Origin: Alteromonadaceae bacterium XY-R5
GTDB taxonomy: Bacteria > Pseudomonadota > Gammaproteobacteria > Enterobacterales > Alteromonadaceae
Direction: 5' to 3'
Assembly: GCA_001660395.1 (NCBI GenBank)
Contig: LXWE01000002.1
Coordinates: 62,001 to 126,000 of the forward strand
Length of the DNA: 64,000 nt
The position numbers and the translations under genes are program-made. Positions 9,055 to 20,000 of the stretch are shown here, one piece after another. Position 1 is the stretch's first letter. The number at the start of each line of letters is the position of its first letter. A model generated the notes under the pieces. The model had not been told where the DNA came from. It did no database searches and saw only the letters and a program-made list of their open reading frames with translations.

Positions 9055-11031
9055 AAAGCGTTGCACCGACACCAGCAGTCCCTGGTTGGCGCCTTTTAAG
9101 GTATCGGTGAGATGCTCCAGTTCGGCAAAGGCCGAGACCATACCCGCGACCTGATCTGAAACCTGATTGAGGCGTTGGGCTATATCGGCCAGAGTCACAC
9201 TTTGTTGCTCTGATGCGGTAGCGATACTGTTATTCTGACTTTGGATATTTGCCAGCTGAGTATGCAATTCATGGAAGGTTGAGGCCAGACACTTAGAATT
9301 TTCCACCATGCTCTGGTTAAACTCATGGGAACGATTCATCAGGGTCATAATGTTTTCCGAATCCTGACGCACATGTTCCAGCACCTGATTGATCTCACCT
9401 GTGGCATCTTTACTTCGCGATGCCAGTTGCCGGACTTCATCTGCCACTACCGAGAAACCTCGGCCATGTTCACCGGCACGGGCTGCTTCGATGGCCGCAT
9501 TTAATGCTAGCAGGTTGGTTTGATCGGCAAGATTATTAATGCTTTCCAGAATCGAGGATATGGCCTGATTGCGGTCGTTAAGACTTTTTGCCGCATGCAT
9601 ACTCTGTTCGCTAATGCCCAGTAATTCTGTTACCCGTTGTGAGTTATCTTCAACGATGGCAACGGCTTGCTGGCTATCCGCCGATAGCTGGGTAGTGGCA
9701 CTGAGAGTGGCCTGTGCTGACTGAGCAATATCATCGGACGTAACACTCATTTGTTCAGTACTAACAGACACATTCTGGATATTGCTTTCGACCTCGTTAA
9801 CGGCCTGAGTGACGGATTTAGTTACTGCGAGTAATTGCTGAACCGAGGAATCATTGCTGCGAGTGGCGCTGAAGAGTTCTATCACGGTACTTTTCAGGCT
9901 CTCGATCATTTTGTCGATGGCGCGGGATACCGCACCAAGTTCATCGGCGCCAGAGTCATTAATCTGCACGCGCAAATCCCCCTGCTGACTGACTTCATAC
10001 AAGGTGCCCTGGATAGATGAGATTTTGCGGCTGAGACCGCGGATCACCTGGATAATCAAATACAGGGCCAGGCAAATAAACACCAGCATCACGATGATCA
10101 GTACCGTGCCAGTAGAGAGGGCATTTTGATATCGATTATCTGCCAGTGAAAACAGTATTTGCTGGCGCGAATCGAGCCAGCCTTTGATTTTACCGATATG
10201 AGCCGTAGCCTGTGAAAACCAGATTTGGGGCGTGGGCAGGCGGTTAAAATCCACTGAATCACCTTCCAGCAGGGTCGTCATGATTCCTTCCAGGTTGTTT
10301 GCGTCACTACTTTGCAATAGCTCTTGCAGGCTGGCTTTTTCATCACTGGCAATGGCCATGAGCTGGCGCTGGGTTTGCAGCAGTGACTGCTGATAGCCAA
10401 TAATCGACAGACGTGCGGCTTCTGGTATTTGTTTGGCTGCCAGTACGCCATTGATTTTGCCTCTCAGCTGACCCCAACGTTCTTTGACTTCAGCAAGCAT
10501 ATTGAGCTGAGTGGCCTGATGGCGCAGCGTGGCACCGTTAAGTTCATTGATCCAAACGGTCATGGTGGTTAACGCCATGGCGTTAAGATTGGAATAGTAA
10601 TCGAATACGCCATTGCCATTACGGCTACCCACCTGACTGCGGACTGAGATGCGGCTGTTGAGATAACTTTTCAGCAGGTTCATGCTTTCATGTAGTTTGA
10701 CCTGATTGAAATAAACTGCATCGGCAGCCGTTTGCAGGGTAGCTATGGCGTTGTCTGCCTGGCTCCGCTGAGCTTTGATTTTTTCCAAAGTATCAGCATT
10801 ACCACTGCCTAAATAGCCCGCCGACAGACCCCGTTCAACGGCAAACTGATGGGCCAGATTATCCAGCGCATATAAATACTCTATGGTGACTTTATCCTGT
10901 CGGGCTTTTTCGAGATTTTGCCATTCGGTGATGGCAAAGTTCAGGGCCAGTGACATCATGGGGATCAGCAGTAAAATAAGCGTTGCCAGCAGGGCATTAC
11001 GGAAACTGAGTCTACTGAGGGAAAGTGCCAT
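9046..11031 (-). CDS. Methyl-accepting chemotaxis protein with NIT sensor domain
   Basis: 661 residues. An N-terminal membrane segment ([20 protein letters not shown]) is followed by a periplasmic region containing [14 protein letters not shown], the signature of the nitrate/nitrite-sensing (NIT) domain. A second membrane segment around residues 310-330 ([20 protein letters not shown]) leads to a HAMP linker and the cytoplasmic signalling domain. The hairpin tip matches the conserved receptor core ([22 protein letters not shown]). A ribosome binding site AAGGAAG is eight bases before the ATG. It should signal through CheA/CheW to the flagellar motor. Nitrate or nitrite as ligand is a family-level suggestion only, since NIT domains bind varied ligands. 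Confidence 0.92.
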   Translation of the reverse strand: MALSLSRLSFRNALLATLILLLIPMMSLALNFAITEWQNLEKARQDKVTIEYLYALDNLAHQFAVERGLSAGYLGSGNADTLEKIKAQRSQADNAIATLQTAADAVYFNQVKLHESMNLLKSYLNSRISVRSQVGSRNGNGVFDYYSNLNAMALTTMTVWINELNGATLRHQATQLNMLAEVKERWGQLRGKINGVLAAKQIPEAARLSIIGYQQSLLQTQRQLMAIASDEKASLQELLQSSDANNLEGIMTTLLEGDSVDFNRLPTPQIWFSQATAHIGKIKGWLDSRQQILFSLADNRYQNALSTGTVLIIVMLVFICLALYLIIQVIRGLSRKISSIQGTLYEVSQQGDLRVQINDSGADELGAVSRAIDKMIESLKSTVIELFSATRSNDSSVQQLLAVTKSVTQAVNEVESNIQNVSVSTEQMSVTSDDIAQSAQATLSATTQLSADSQQAVAIVEDNSQRVTELLGISEQSMHAAKSLNDRNQAISSILESINNLADQTNLLALNAAIEAARAGEHGRGFSVVADEVRQLASRSKDATGEINQVLEHVRQDSENIMTLMNRSHEFNQSMVENSKCLASTFHELHTQLANIQSQNNSIATASEQQSVTLADIAQRLNQVSDQVAGMVSAFAELEHLTDTLKGANQGLLVSVQRFSV

Positions 11032-11257
11032 TAGCGCTGCTTCCTTGTTGGGATAAGCGGAGTAAGTACAGCCATGTAACGCGTATTTGGATGATAAAAG
11101 ATGCTTATTTGATTAAAGTCTCTGATAGCGAATTTTCAAGTCGCTTGCCCGTCCCTGAAAAAATAAATTCTTTGATAAGAATCATGAATGAAAAGATCCG
11201 CTTGAGCGCCTCGGGCGTAAAGCACCTCATATCTCTTTTTCTCTATCAACTTTGCTC

Positions 11258-12838
11258 ATGTTGTATCGCCACCTGCATAACCTGCCTGTATGTCGCCAAG
11301 TGCGTTTGATCCTGGGAGACCAGCTTAACGCTGGACATAGCTGGTATCGCCAATCTGACGACACCGTCATGTATGTGATCGCAGAACTGCGCCAGGAGAC
11401 AGATTATTGTGTTCATCACCTTCAAAAGGTACTGGCGTTTTTCGCCAGTATGCATAATTTTGCCCACGCGCTGGCCGATGCCGGACATCAGGTGCTTTAT
11501 GTAACCCTGGACGACACCACAGCATATTCAGACCTTTCCAAATTGCTGGATGCCGTGATGACGAAAAGCCAGGCCGAGTCATGCAGTTGGCAGCAGCCAG
11601 ATGAATACCGTGTTGCTCAGCAGTTAGCAACATGGGGGACAGCACAGGCGTTTCCTGTGGAGGTTGTGAGCAGTGAACACTTTTTGCTGGAAATGGACCA
11701 ACTTAGCCACTGGTTTGAGCCAGGCAAAGCACCTGTGATGGAGTATTTTTATCGGGATATGCGACGTCAGTTTTGCGTGTTGATGGAGGCGGGAAAACCG
11801 GTTGGCGGAAAGTGGAATTTTGACAAAGAAAATCGCCAGCGCTTGCCCAGGCAGGCACAGTTACCCGCCCCCTTGTTGTTTGCCAATGATGTCAGCGTGA
11901 TCAAACAGCGCATCAGTCACCATCAGCTAACTACCATGGGCAGGCACAGTGGTGATAGTTTGCTCTGGCCATGCAGTCGCCGGCAGGCGCGGGAGTTATT
12001 GCAGTTTTTTATTCAACATTGTCTGCCTTATTTCGGCCGTTATCAGGACGCCTTGGGTTGTGGTCGCGAGACCGAGCAGGAATGGTCCGTATACCACAGT
12101 CGTTTATCGTTTTCGTTGAATAGTAAAATGCTGCATCCGATGGAAGTGATTGAGCAGGCCGTCAGTGCCTGGTATTTGCGGCCTGATGAAATCAGTCTGG
12201 CGCAGGTAGAGGGATTTGTGCGCCAAATTCTTGGTTGGCGGGAATATGTCAGGGGAATTTACTGGAGCAATATGCCGGCCTATGCTGACAAAAACGCCCT
12301 GGATCATCAGCGGGAATTGCCGGGTTTTTATTGGGATGGTCAAACAAAAATGGCGTGCATGGCAGCCGCGATAGGGCAGTCCCTCGATTATGCCTATGCC
12401 CATCATATTCAGCGCTTAATGATCACTGGGAATTTTGCCTTGCTCGCCGGCATTCATCCGGATCAGGTCGATGCCTGGTATCTGGGCATTTACATCGACG
12501 CACTGGAATGGGTGGAAATGCCCAATACCCGAGGCATGAGTCAGTTTGCCGATGGCGGCTTACTGGCGACTAAACCTTACATTAGTTCGGGAAATTACAT
12601 AGCTTCAATGGGGCACTATTGTGGCGACTGTCATTACGAGGTGAAACGAAAATCCGGCGACAGAGCCTGTCCGTTTAATGTGCTGTTCTGGCATTTTTTA
12701 CATCGCCATCAAACCTGTCTGGAACGCTCTCCGCGAATGCAGATGATGTATCGCAACTGGTGGTCGAAATCGGCCCAGGAACAGGACGTGATTCTGGCCC
12801 AGGCACAAGAGTACCTGAACCAGTTAGATACGCTTTAA
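11258..12838 (+). CDS. Iron-sulfur bacterial cryptochrome/(6-4) photolyase (FeS-BCP, CryPro type)
   Basis: About 526 residues. The N-terminus (VRLILGDQLNAGHSW) is typical of the cryptochrome/photolyase-related family (DUF523-like Rossmann antenna domain), followed by the helical FAD domain. Four cysteines at about 367, 455, 458 and 471 have spacings of 88, 3 and 13. These are the same as the [4Fe-4S] ligands of Agrobacterium PhrB (350, 438, 441, 454), which strongly supports a FeS-BCP that repairs (6-4) photoproducts with light. No good Shine-Dalgarno sequence is visible before the ATG at 11258 or the TTG at 11252, so the exact start is uncertain. It ends three bases before the convergent lipoprotein gene. 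Confidence 0.92.
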   Translation: MLYRHLHNLPVCRQVRLILGDQLNAGHSWYRQSDDTVMYVIAELRQETDYCVHHLQKVLAFFASMHNFAHALADAGHQVLYVTLDDTTAYSDLSKLLDAVMTKSQAESCSWQQPDEYRVAQQLATWGTAQAFPVEVVSSEHFLLEMDQLSHWFEPGKAPVMEYFYRDMRRQFCVLMEAGKPVGGKWNFDKENRQRLPRQAQLPAPLLFANDVSVIKQRISHHQLTTMGRHSGDSLLWPCSRRQARELLQFFIQHCLPYFGRYQDALGCGRETEQEWSVYHSRLSFSLNSKMLHPMEVIEQAVSAWYLRPDEISLAQVEGFVRQILGWREYVRGIYWSNMPAYADKNALDHQRELPGFYWDGQTKMACMAAAIGQSLDYAYAHHIQRLMITGNFALLAGIHPDQVDAWYLGIYIDALEWVEMPNTRGMSQFADGGLLATKPYISSGNYIASMGHYCGDCHYEVKRKSGDRACPFNVLFWHFLHRHQTCLERSPRMQMMYRNWWSKSAQEQDVILAQAQEYLNQLDTL

Positions 12839-12841
12839 TGA

Positions 12842-13279
12842 TCAGTGCTTACGGCCATTGTCATGGCCGTTGCCGTTTCCATGCTTATTTCCCTGATGGG
12901 GATTGGCGACTACCCGATATTTTTTATGATTTTTGTCGTACTGATACCAGTTACCTTTGCTTTGGTAGAAATAGTGACCGTCAATCTGAGAACGTTTATA
13001 CCCTTTTGGCAATGCATGAATCTCGACACCCACAGGTGCATCTATCACCACATAGCCACGATCTGTGTGTTGATAGTACAGACCATCATAAAAGGCCGTG
13101 GTTAAATTAACCATGATGTAGCCGACAGGTAAGCTTGGCAGAACCAGACTAACGTTGGCTTGTGGAGCGGGCTGGGCGGGGATAAAGAGTTGTGTTTGCG
13201 AATAACCCTCGGGGATAACAATACAGCCATTTAGCACTGTGGTGAAGCTCAGGGCGAGTCCGAGTTTATGTGTTTTCAT
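12842..13279 (-). CDS. Small lipoprotein, DUF6515-like
   Basis: 145 residues with a lipoprotein signal peptide (MKTHKLGLALSFTTVLNGC; lipobox LNGC, Cys-19). The mature part contains GYIMVNLTTAFYDGLYYQ and GYVVIDAPVGVEIHALP followed by YYFYQ-like aromatic repeats, the pattern of the DUF6515 family of envelope proteins. The C-terminus is rich in His, Gly and Asn (HQGNKHGNGNGHDNGRKH), which could bind metal, though this is only inferred. AAGGAAAATGAC precedes the ATG. Function unknown. It is monocistronic and convergent with the photolyase gene. The opposite-strand ORFs over this gene are shadows. Confidence 0.82.
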   Translation of the reverse strand: MKTHKLGLALSFTTVLNGCIVIPEGYSQTQLFIPAQPAPQANVSLVLPSLPVGYIMVNLTTAFYDGLYYQHTDRGYVVIDAPVGVEIHALPKGYKRSQIDGHYFYQSKGNWYQYDKNHKKYRVVANPHQGNKHGNGNGHDNGRKH

Positions 13280-13660
13280 GTCATTTTCCTTTACCTAAAA
13301 CCGCTATGGTAACTAACCCTTGCATGCGCTAAAACCCTTATAAAACAAGGCTTGCAGGTGGTTTTTGAACTGTTAATGCAACCTGTTTCAGAATGCCGAC
13401 ACCGAACGCATCAAGTACACATCCCGGTTTAAACGGGAGAGAACGCAGTTGCTTAATTTTCAGGCGGAGGCGTTGTCTGTACTTAGTGTCACACAGGGTT
13501 CAGCTGGGCGGGGAGCTCAGGATTGAAACACGTCCTAACTCACCGGCGTTTATAGAAATCTTTTCTATACTCTGAATGAGCTGGTCGTGGGTAGTGAAGT
13601 ATTCCTACCGGTTTTGGTTCGGGGAACATTTCCCCACACATGTAAATAATGAGGCTGTCT
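13280..13660. other. Intergenic region between divergent lipoprotein and PAS chemoreceptor genes
   Basis: No convincing gene. Two small inverted repeats are present: TCCCG-N7-CGGGA at 13422-13438, and GGGGAACATTTCCCC at 13621-13635, which lies in the presumed leader of the chemoreceptor gene about 25 bp before its start. A 60-codon ORF at 13393-13575 lacks a ribosome binding site and recognisable content. Promoters for both flanking genes must be here, but no strong -35/-10 pair stands out. Confidence 0.5.
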
Positions 13661-14968
13661 ATGTTCAATCGGGAGTTAAAGGCCAAGCTGGCAGAGTTGG
13701 AGAAGATCAATCGTTATCAACGGGCCGTTTTGGATTCCATATCCAATAACGTGATTGTGATTGAGTTTTTTCCGGATGGTACTGTGCAGGAAGCCAATCG
13801 CCATTTTCTCGATGCTATGGGTTATCAACTCAACGATATCGTCAATAAGCACCACAAAATGTTCTGTACCCAAAAGGAAGGTGAGTCGAGGGAATATCAG
13901 CAATTCTGGAACGATTTGCGCAGTGGTAAGCCAAAGAAAGGACGCTATAAACGACTCAAAGCCAACGGTGATGCAGTGTGGCTGGAAGCCACATATTTTC
14001 CAGTGCTTGAAGATGGCAGGGTGAATAAGATTGTCAAAATTGCATCTGACGTGACCGAAAAACATCTGCTTACCCAGCAATATGCAGAGATGTTTCAGGC
14101 CTTAGACAAGTCGATGGCGATTATTTCCTTCACCAATCAGGGCGACATTGAATACGCCAATAAAAACTTCCTTAGCCTGATGGGATATCAGTTCAACGAC
14201 ATCAAAGGTAAGCATCATAAGATTTTCTGTAGTGATGATTTCTACAAGCAGCATCCCGGTTTTTGGGACAAGTTAAAGGGCGGCCAGTTTCACTCTGGCT
14301 TATATCAGCGCTATACCAAAAGCGGCAATGATGTCTGGCTGGAAGCGACTTATAACCCCATCGTTAACGCCGATGGCAAAGTGGTGAGGGTGATCAAATT
14401 TGCTAAGGACATCAGCGATAAAGTACGGGAAGTGCATAAGGTCAGAAAGGCGGCGCAACTGGCCCATGAAACGTCACAGCAAACGGTGGGCATCACTGAA
14501 AAGGGTGTCAGTATGTTACGCACTTCGGTCGAAACTTCCGCCAGCATTTCGCAGAATGTCAGTGATATGCAAGCGCAAATGAGTCAGCTAAACGAACAGT
14601 CGAAAAACATCGAGGCCATCGTCTCGACTATTTCTGCCATTGCCGATCAGACAAACCTGCTGGCATTAAACGCGGCAATAGAAGCAGCGAGGGCTGGCGA
14701 TCAGGGCCGGGGATTTGCGGTAGTGGCCGACGAAGTGCGCCAGTTGGCCGCACGTACCTCTCAGTCGACCGCTGAAATAGATGATGTTGTGCGGAAAAAC
14801 AGGGATATGACGGATAACGTCAATCAGCGTATGAGCCAAATCAGTGATGTGGCGGAAAAAGGCCAGGAGCAAATGCAGAAGGTGGTATCCGTTATGGACG
14901 AAATTCGTCAGGGTGCTGATAAGGTTTCCAGCGCTGTGTCTGATTTATCCCGTCCACAATCCTCTTAA
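13661..14968 (+). CDS. Soluble chemoreceptor with two PAS domains (Aer/BdlA-like)
   Basis: About 435 residues. The ATG at 13661 is chosen because GAGG lies six bases upstream; the ATG at 13649 overlaps that site. Two tandem PAS-PAC units cover roughly residues 20-135 and 140-260 ([20 protein letters not shown] with [15 protein letters not shown], and [20 protein letters not shown] with [15 protein letters not shown]). They are followed by the chemoreceptor signalling domain with the conserved tip [20 protein letters not shown]. There is no membrane segment, so it is cytoplasmic, like BdlA of Pseudomonas or soluble Aer-type receptors that sense redox or energy state. The C-terminus is short (DLSRPQSS), with no obvious CheR/CheB docking pentapeptide. 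Confidence 0.9.
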   Translation: MFNRELKAKLAELEKINRYQRAVLDSISNNVIVIEFFPDGTVQEANRHFLDAMGYQLNDIVNKHHKMFCTQKEGESREYQQFWNDLRSGKPKKGRYKRLKANGDAVWLEATYFPVLEDGRVNKIVKIASDVTEKHLLTQQYAEMFQALDKSMAIISFTNQGDIEYANKNFLSLMGYQFNDIKGKHHKIFCSDDFYKQHPGFWDKLKGGQFHSGLYQRYTKSGNDVWLEATYNPIVNADGKVVRVIKFAKDISDKVREVHKVRKAAQLAHETSQQTVGITEKGVSMLRTSVETSASISQNVSDMQAQMSQLNEQSKNIEAIVSTISAIADQTNLLALNAAIEAARAGDQGRGFAVVADEVRQLAARTSQSTAEIDDVVRKNRDMTDNVNQRMSQISDVAEKGQEQMQKVVSVMDEIRQGADKVSSAVSDLSRPQSS

Positions 14969-15859
14969 TCAATCGGCACGGGCGGACAACTCATCCCACA
15001 GGGCCTGGCCAGCTGGACCTAAATGGTGGCTGGCCAGTTTCACCAGGCGGATTTCCCCTAATACCTGGGCAGTGATATCGGTAAGTGGCAGTTCGACAAT
15101 TTCGCCACTTGCCAGCTCCTTTTCGACCAGCGAGCGAAATACGTAGCCCCAGCCTGCTCCATTTTTTATCAGGGCTTTTTGGGCATAGATATCGTTGGTG
15201 CGGATTTGGCTGCGTGACACAAAACCCATAACGTCTTCCACATTTAATTGCAGGGCCATTTCCTGCGGTACCAACACAGGAATGTCCTGCAACTGATCGA
15301 CACTGTCGGGCAATTTACCCAAAGGCGCAATTAAGCTGCTGGCCGCCACGGTCACAATTTCAAAGTGAGAAAAAGGGCGGCTGTCGAAATCGGCAAAATC
15401 CTGAAAGTGGTTTAGCCACGGAGAAATGGCAAAGTCTGCCTTACCATCTATGATTCGTTTCAGCGCCTCTAAACGATTCTCGGCACTTAGGTGAATTTCG
15501 GTTAGGGGAAATTGCTTTTGGGTCGCGATAACAGCTTCGATCATTGGATGTTGATGGGAGATGTCATCGTAAACCAGTTCGATTTTGGTTTCGTTACCGG
15601 CGCGCATGTGGGCGGCAATTGCGTGAATGTTGTCTTCCTGACGTAACAAAAACTTACAATGTCGGAGTAATTTTTCGCCCGACTGGGTCAGGCCCATGCG
15701 ATAATTTTCTCTGGTAAGTAATTCTACCCCTAGTTGCTGTTCAAGACGACGAATGGCAATCGATAACGCTGGCTGGGTTTTATGTAACACCCTGGCGGCA
15801 TTGGCCAGACTACCCTCACTGGCGATGGTGACAAACATACGGATTTGGTCGAGGGTCAT
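14969..15859 (-). CDS. LysR-family regulator divergent from RND efflux genes
   Basis: About 296 residues from the ATG at 15859 (MTLDQIRMFVTIASEGSL), which gives the standard LysR N-terminus. A GTG 54 bases upstream is in frame but has no ribosome binding site, and neither start has a good one. The HTH covers SLANAARVLHKTQPALSIAIRRLEQQLG, followed by a LysR substrate-binding domain. It is convergent with and directly abuts the chemoreceptor gene (stop codons at 14966-14971). It is divergent from the membrane fusion protein gene with about 95 bp between starts, so it most likely regulates the efflux pair. Confidence 0.9.
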   Translation of the reverse strand: MTLDQIRMFVTIASEGSLANAARVLHKTQPALSIAIRRLEQQLGVELLTRENYRMGLTQSGEKLLRHCKFLLRQEDNIHAIAAHMRAGNETKIELVYDDISHQHPMIEAVIATQKQFPLTEIHLSAENRLEALKRIIDGKADFAISPWLNHFQDFADFDSRPFSHFEIVTVAASSLIAPLGKLPDSVDQLQDIPVLVPQEMALQLNVEDVMGFVSRSQIRTNDIYAQKALIKNGAGWGYVFRSLVEKELASGEIVELPLTDITAQVLGEIRLVKLASHHLGPAGQALWDELSARAD

Positions 15860-15954
15860 ATAAATTTTATTTAATGAGTTGCTAAAGGTTATTAAATTTA
15901 ATTTTATTTTCACTTGGCATATAGTGCCAGCCGTTTTTATTGGGAGCGTGAAAC

Positions 15955-17040
15955 GTGAGTAAGAAGTTCAAATCTTTGTTAGCAGTGACGGTGGCATTGT
16001 GTGTGGGGTTATCCGGGTGTTCTGAAGAACTGCCGCAGCCTGAAAATACGGCGCCTAAGCTCGTTAAGGCGATAACCCTGAGTGGCGGTGAACACAGTCG
16101 TTTTCGTCATTTCCCTGCCGTGGTCGAAGCCAGTGAGGATGCCACGCTTGCGTTTCGGGTGTCAGGAGAGTTACAGCAGTTGCTGGTGCAGCCGGGCCAG
16201 AATGTTGAAAAAGGTCAACTGATCGCCAAACTGGATCCCACAGATTTTCAGATTGCTCTGGAACAGGCGCAGGCCAATTATGATTTGGCCAAAGCCCAGT
16301 TCAATCGCGCCGAACAATTACTTGAAAAGCAGTTAGCCTCACGTTCAGGTTACGACGAGGCCAAAGCGCAACTGCAGGTGACAGAAGCTGCGCTGAAATC
16401 TGCGCAAACCAATTTGGCCTACACCGAATTACGCGCGCCATTCACGGGCCAGGTAGCCCAGCGTTTTATTGAAAACTTTGAAAATATCACTGCGCAGCAG
16501 GCCATTGTTTCACTGCAGAAGAATGATGTAGTGGACATTGCGATTCAGATTCCGGAAGACGTGCTGGCGAATTTGGAAAGGGGCACTGACTATCGCCCTG
16601 AAGTGCGCTTTGAAGCAAATAAATCCCAGGTATTTCACGCCAGGCTGAAGGAATATGATACCGAAGCCGATGCCGCAACTAACACCTACAAGATTGTGTT
16701 TTCGATGCCCAGACCTGACGCATTTATTGTGCTGCCAGGCATGTCGGCCACAGTCTCCGTGGAGCTGGATAAAATCATGAAAGTGAAAGAAGGGGGCTGG
16801 GAAATTCCGGCGGAAGCCATTTTTTCTGACGTGACGGCTGGTGTGCAGCAAAGCTTTGTCTGGCTTATTGACGACAATAACCAGTTAAAACGTCAGCCCG
16901 TTACGCTGGGGGCCGTGCATAAAAATGGCTTCAATGTGTTAGCGGGTCTGAAATACGGTGATCGTGTCGTCGCAGCTGGGGTGCATCGACTAAATGCAGG
17001 CGAAACAGTGCGCATTTGGCAAAAAGAACGGGGCCTGTAA
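15955..17040 (+). CDS. RND efflux membrane fusion protein (lipoprotein)
   Basis: 361 residues from a GTG start, with GGGAG nine bases upstream. A lipoprotein signal ends at LSGC (Cys-22), anchoring the protein to the inner membrane on the periplasmic side. The biotinyl-lipoyl-like half-motifs (LAFRVSGELQQLLVQPGQNVEKGQLIAKLDPTDF and YTELRAPFTGQVAQRFIENFENI) flank an alpha-helical hairpin (ALEQAQANYDLAKAQFNRAEQLLEKQ). This is the HlyD/AcrA organisation. The RND pump gene starts three bases after its stop codon, so the two are co-expressed. Confidence 0.93.
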   Translation: MSKKFKSLLAVTVALCVGLSGCSEELPQPENTAPKLVKAITLSGGEHSRFRHFPAVVEASEDATLAFRVSGELQQLLVQPGQNVEKGQLIAKLDPTDFQIALEQAQANYDLAKAQFNRAEQLLEKQLASRSGYDEAKAQLQVTEAALKSAQTNLAYTELRAPFTGQVAQRFIENFENITAQQAIVSLQKNDVVDIAIQIPEDVLANLERGTDYRPEVRFEANKSQVFHARLKEYDTEADAATNTYKIVFSMPRPDAFIVLPGMSATVSVELDKIMKVKEGGWEIPAEAIFSDVTAGVQQSFVWLIDDNNQLKRQPVTLGAVHKNGFNVLAGLKYGDRVVAAGVHRLNAGETVRIWQKERGL

Positions 17041-17043
17041 TTC

Positions 17044-20000
17044 ATGGATATTGCACGTTATTTTGTTCAGAATCGCACGTCCAGCTGGATGGTGACCCTG
17101 ATCCTGCTAATTGGTGGGGTCTTTGCCTTTTTGAATTTAGGCCGTCTGGAAGACCCTGAATTCACCATTAAAAAAGCCATGATCATTACCAGCTATCCGG
17201 GCGCATCTCCCACCCAGGTCGAAGAGGAAGTAACCTATCCTATCGAAAATGCGATCCAGGAATTGCCTTACGTTGATAACATTCAGTCTATTTCCACCGT
17301 CGGACGTTCTCAGATCACGGTAGAGATGAAGAGCATTTATCGCAAAGATGCCCTGCGTAATATTTGGGAAGAGTTGCGACGTAAGATCCATGATTTAACG
17401 CCTAATCTTCCCTCAGGTGTTAACGATCCTGTGGTTAAAGATGATTTTGCCGATGTTTACGGCATTTTGCTGGCGGTAACCGGAGAAGGTTACCAATACA
17501 AAGATTTAAGTGATTACACCGACTATTTGCGCCGGGAGTTGGTGCTGGTGGATGGCGTTGGTAAGGTTACGGTACAGGGTGAGCAGGATGAGCAGGTCAT
17601 CGTTGAAATTTCCCGTACTAAAATCACGTCTCTGGGGATCAGCCCAAGCCGTATTACCAGCCTGCTGACCAATCAGAATCAGGTATCGAATGCCGGTAAG
17701 GTCAAAATCGGTACGGAATATATTCGCTTCAGCCCTACTGGGGAATTTCAAAGTGTCGATGAGCTGGCGAATCTGGTCATCAGTTCCGCCGGTGCATCCG
17801 AGCGTATTTACCTGGGCGACGTTGCCAATATCTATCGTGATTATAAAGAGGTGCCGAGCAACCTGATCCGTTTCAACGATAAGCAGGCGTTGCTGTTGGG
17901 TATTTCCTTCGCTGATGGTGTGAATGTAGTTGAAGTGGGGCAGCGCCTGAAAGAGCGCATGGCAGAGCTGGAATTTATGCGACCGGTGGGCATGGAAACC
18001 AGCTTTATCTATAACCAGCCTGCCGAGGTCGATAAATCGGTGCAGGGCTTTATTCTGAACCTGGCTGAAGCGGTGGGTATCGTGATTATTGTCCTGCTGC
18101 TGTTTATGGGCTTTAAATCCGGGATTTTGATTGGCCTGATCCTGTTTCTGACCGTGCTAGGTACCTTTATCTTTATGCAGCAAATGCAAATCAACCTGCA
18201 GCGAATTTCACTGGGCGCACTGATTATTGCCCTGGGCATGCTGGTTGATAACGCCATTGTGGTGACCGAAGGGATATTGATCGGCATGCGACGCGGGCTG
18301 GGCAAAGCCGAAGCTGCGTCTCAGGTAGTGAAACAGAATATGTGGCCGCTGCTCGGTGCGACTGTGATTGCGATCATCGCCTTTGCCCCCATTGGGTTAT
18401 CCAGCGATGCATCGGGTGAATTTGCCGGTAGCCTGTTTTGGGTATTGCTGGTCAGCCTGATGCTAAGCTGGGTAACGGCCATTACCCTGACGCCGTTTTT
18501 TGCTGCACTGATGTTCACAGATAAAGCCCCGTCTGCGGATTCTGGTGATGTGGGTTCTGACGAGTTATACAAAGGCATTATCTTTGAAGTCTTTGCTGCT
18601 GTGCTGTCCTGGGCACTGGTGTGGCGTAAAACCACCTGTTTGCTTATGGTTGCATTGTTCGTTAGCGCGGTTATGGCCTTTGGTCATGTAAAGCAGGCGT
18701 TTTTCCCGCCATCTACCACCCCGATGTTTTTAGTTGATATCTGGCATAAAGCCGGTACCGACATTCGGGAAAATGCGCGGGTGGTTGAAAGCATTGAAGA
18801 GCACTTAAAGCAGCAGGATGGGGTAGAGCAGGTGACTACTACCGTGGGGCAGGGCCTGACCCGCTTTATGCTGACCTACAATACCGAAAAGTCTTATCAG
18901 ACCTATGCCCAGCTGATCGTGCGCATGCGAGATGGTGAGAGCCTGATGGCAGAGTTGCCAGAGCTACGCAATTATATGAGCGAAGAACATGGTGGCTTAT
19001 TCTACAAAATTAAACGTCTGGAAATTGGCCCCTCCACTGATGCCAAAATCGAGGCGCGTTTCAGTGGGCCAGATCCTGTGGTATTGCGTGGCTTGGCCAA
19101 GCAGGCCAAGGAAATTCTGGAGCAGGACCCTGGCGCCCGCAATATTCGTGATGACTGGCGTGAACAGACCAAAGTGATTCGCCCGATTTTGAACGAAGCG
19201 GTCGCGCGCCGGGTGGGTATCAGCAAGTCTGATGTGGATGACTTACTGTTGACCAGTTTCAGTGGCAAAACGATCGGGGTTTATCGTGATGGCACCGATT
19301 TACTGCCGATCGTTAGCCGACCGCCGGCAGAAGAAAGGTTAACCGCTGAGAATCTGGAAAACCTGCAGATTTTCTCAAGCACAGCCAATACCTTTGTGCC
19401 TGTGACGCAAATCGTCAGTGAGTTTAAGGTGGAGTGGGAAGATCCGATTATTGTGCGCCGTGACCGTAAACGCACTCTGACGGTGATGGCTGATCATGAC
19501 ATTCTCGGTAATGAAACGGCCGCTAAATTGTTTCGTCGGGTTCGTGGGGAAATCGAAGCTATCTCGCTGCCCAAAGGTTATAGCCTGGAGTGGGGCGGTG
19601 AGCATGAAGCCTCAACCAAAGCGCAAAAGGCCATTTTTGGCTCATTGCCTTTGGGTTATCTGATCATGTTTGTCACCACGGTATTGTTGTTTAGTTCTGC
19701 CCGCACAGCAGGGGTGATTTGGGCCTGCATTCCACTGGCATTGATTGGCGTAAGTTATGGCTTATTGCTGACAGGCGCACCGTTTGGCTTTATGGCGTTG
19801 CTGGGCTTCCTGAGTCTGTCGGGCATGATCATTAAAAACGGTATCGTGCTGGTGGAACAGGTGAAAATTGAGCTGGAAGAGGGCAAAGAGCCTTACTCTG
19901 CATTATTCCACGCCACCCTGAGCCGGGTGCGTCCGGTGTGTATGGCGGCGATAACCACCATTCTGGGGATGATCCCGCTGTTATTTGACGATTTCTTTGC

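Noticed and set aside
12845-13105. Hydrophobic 86-codon plus-strand ORF that looks like a small membrane protein
   Set aside because: It lies fully antisense to the lipoprotein gene, which has a lipobox, ribosome binding site and family pattern.
13393-13575. 60-codon ORF in the gap before the PAS chemoreceptor
   Set aside because: No ribosome binding site, and the composition does not look like protein coding.
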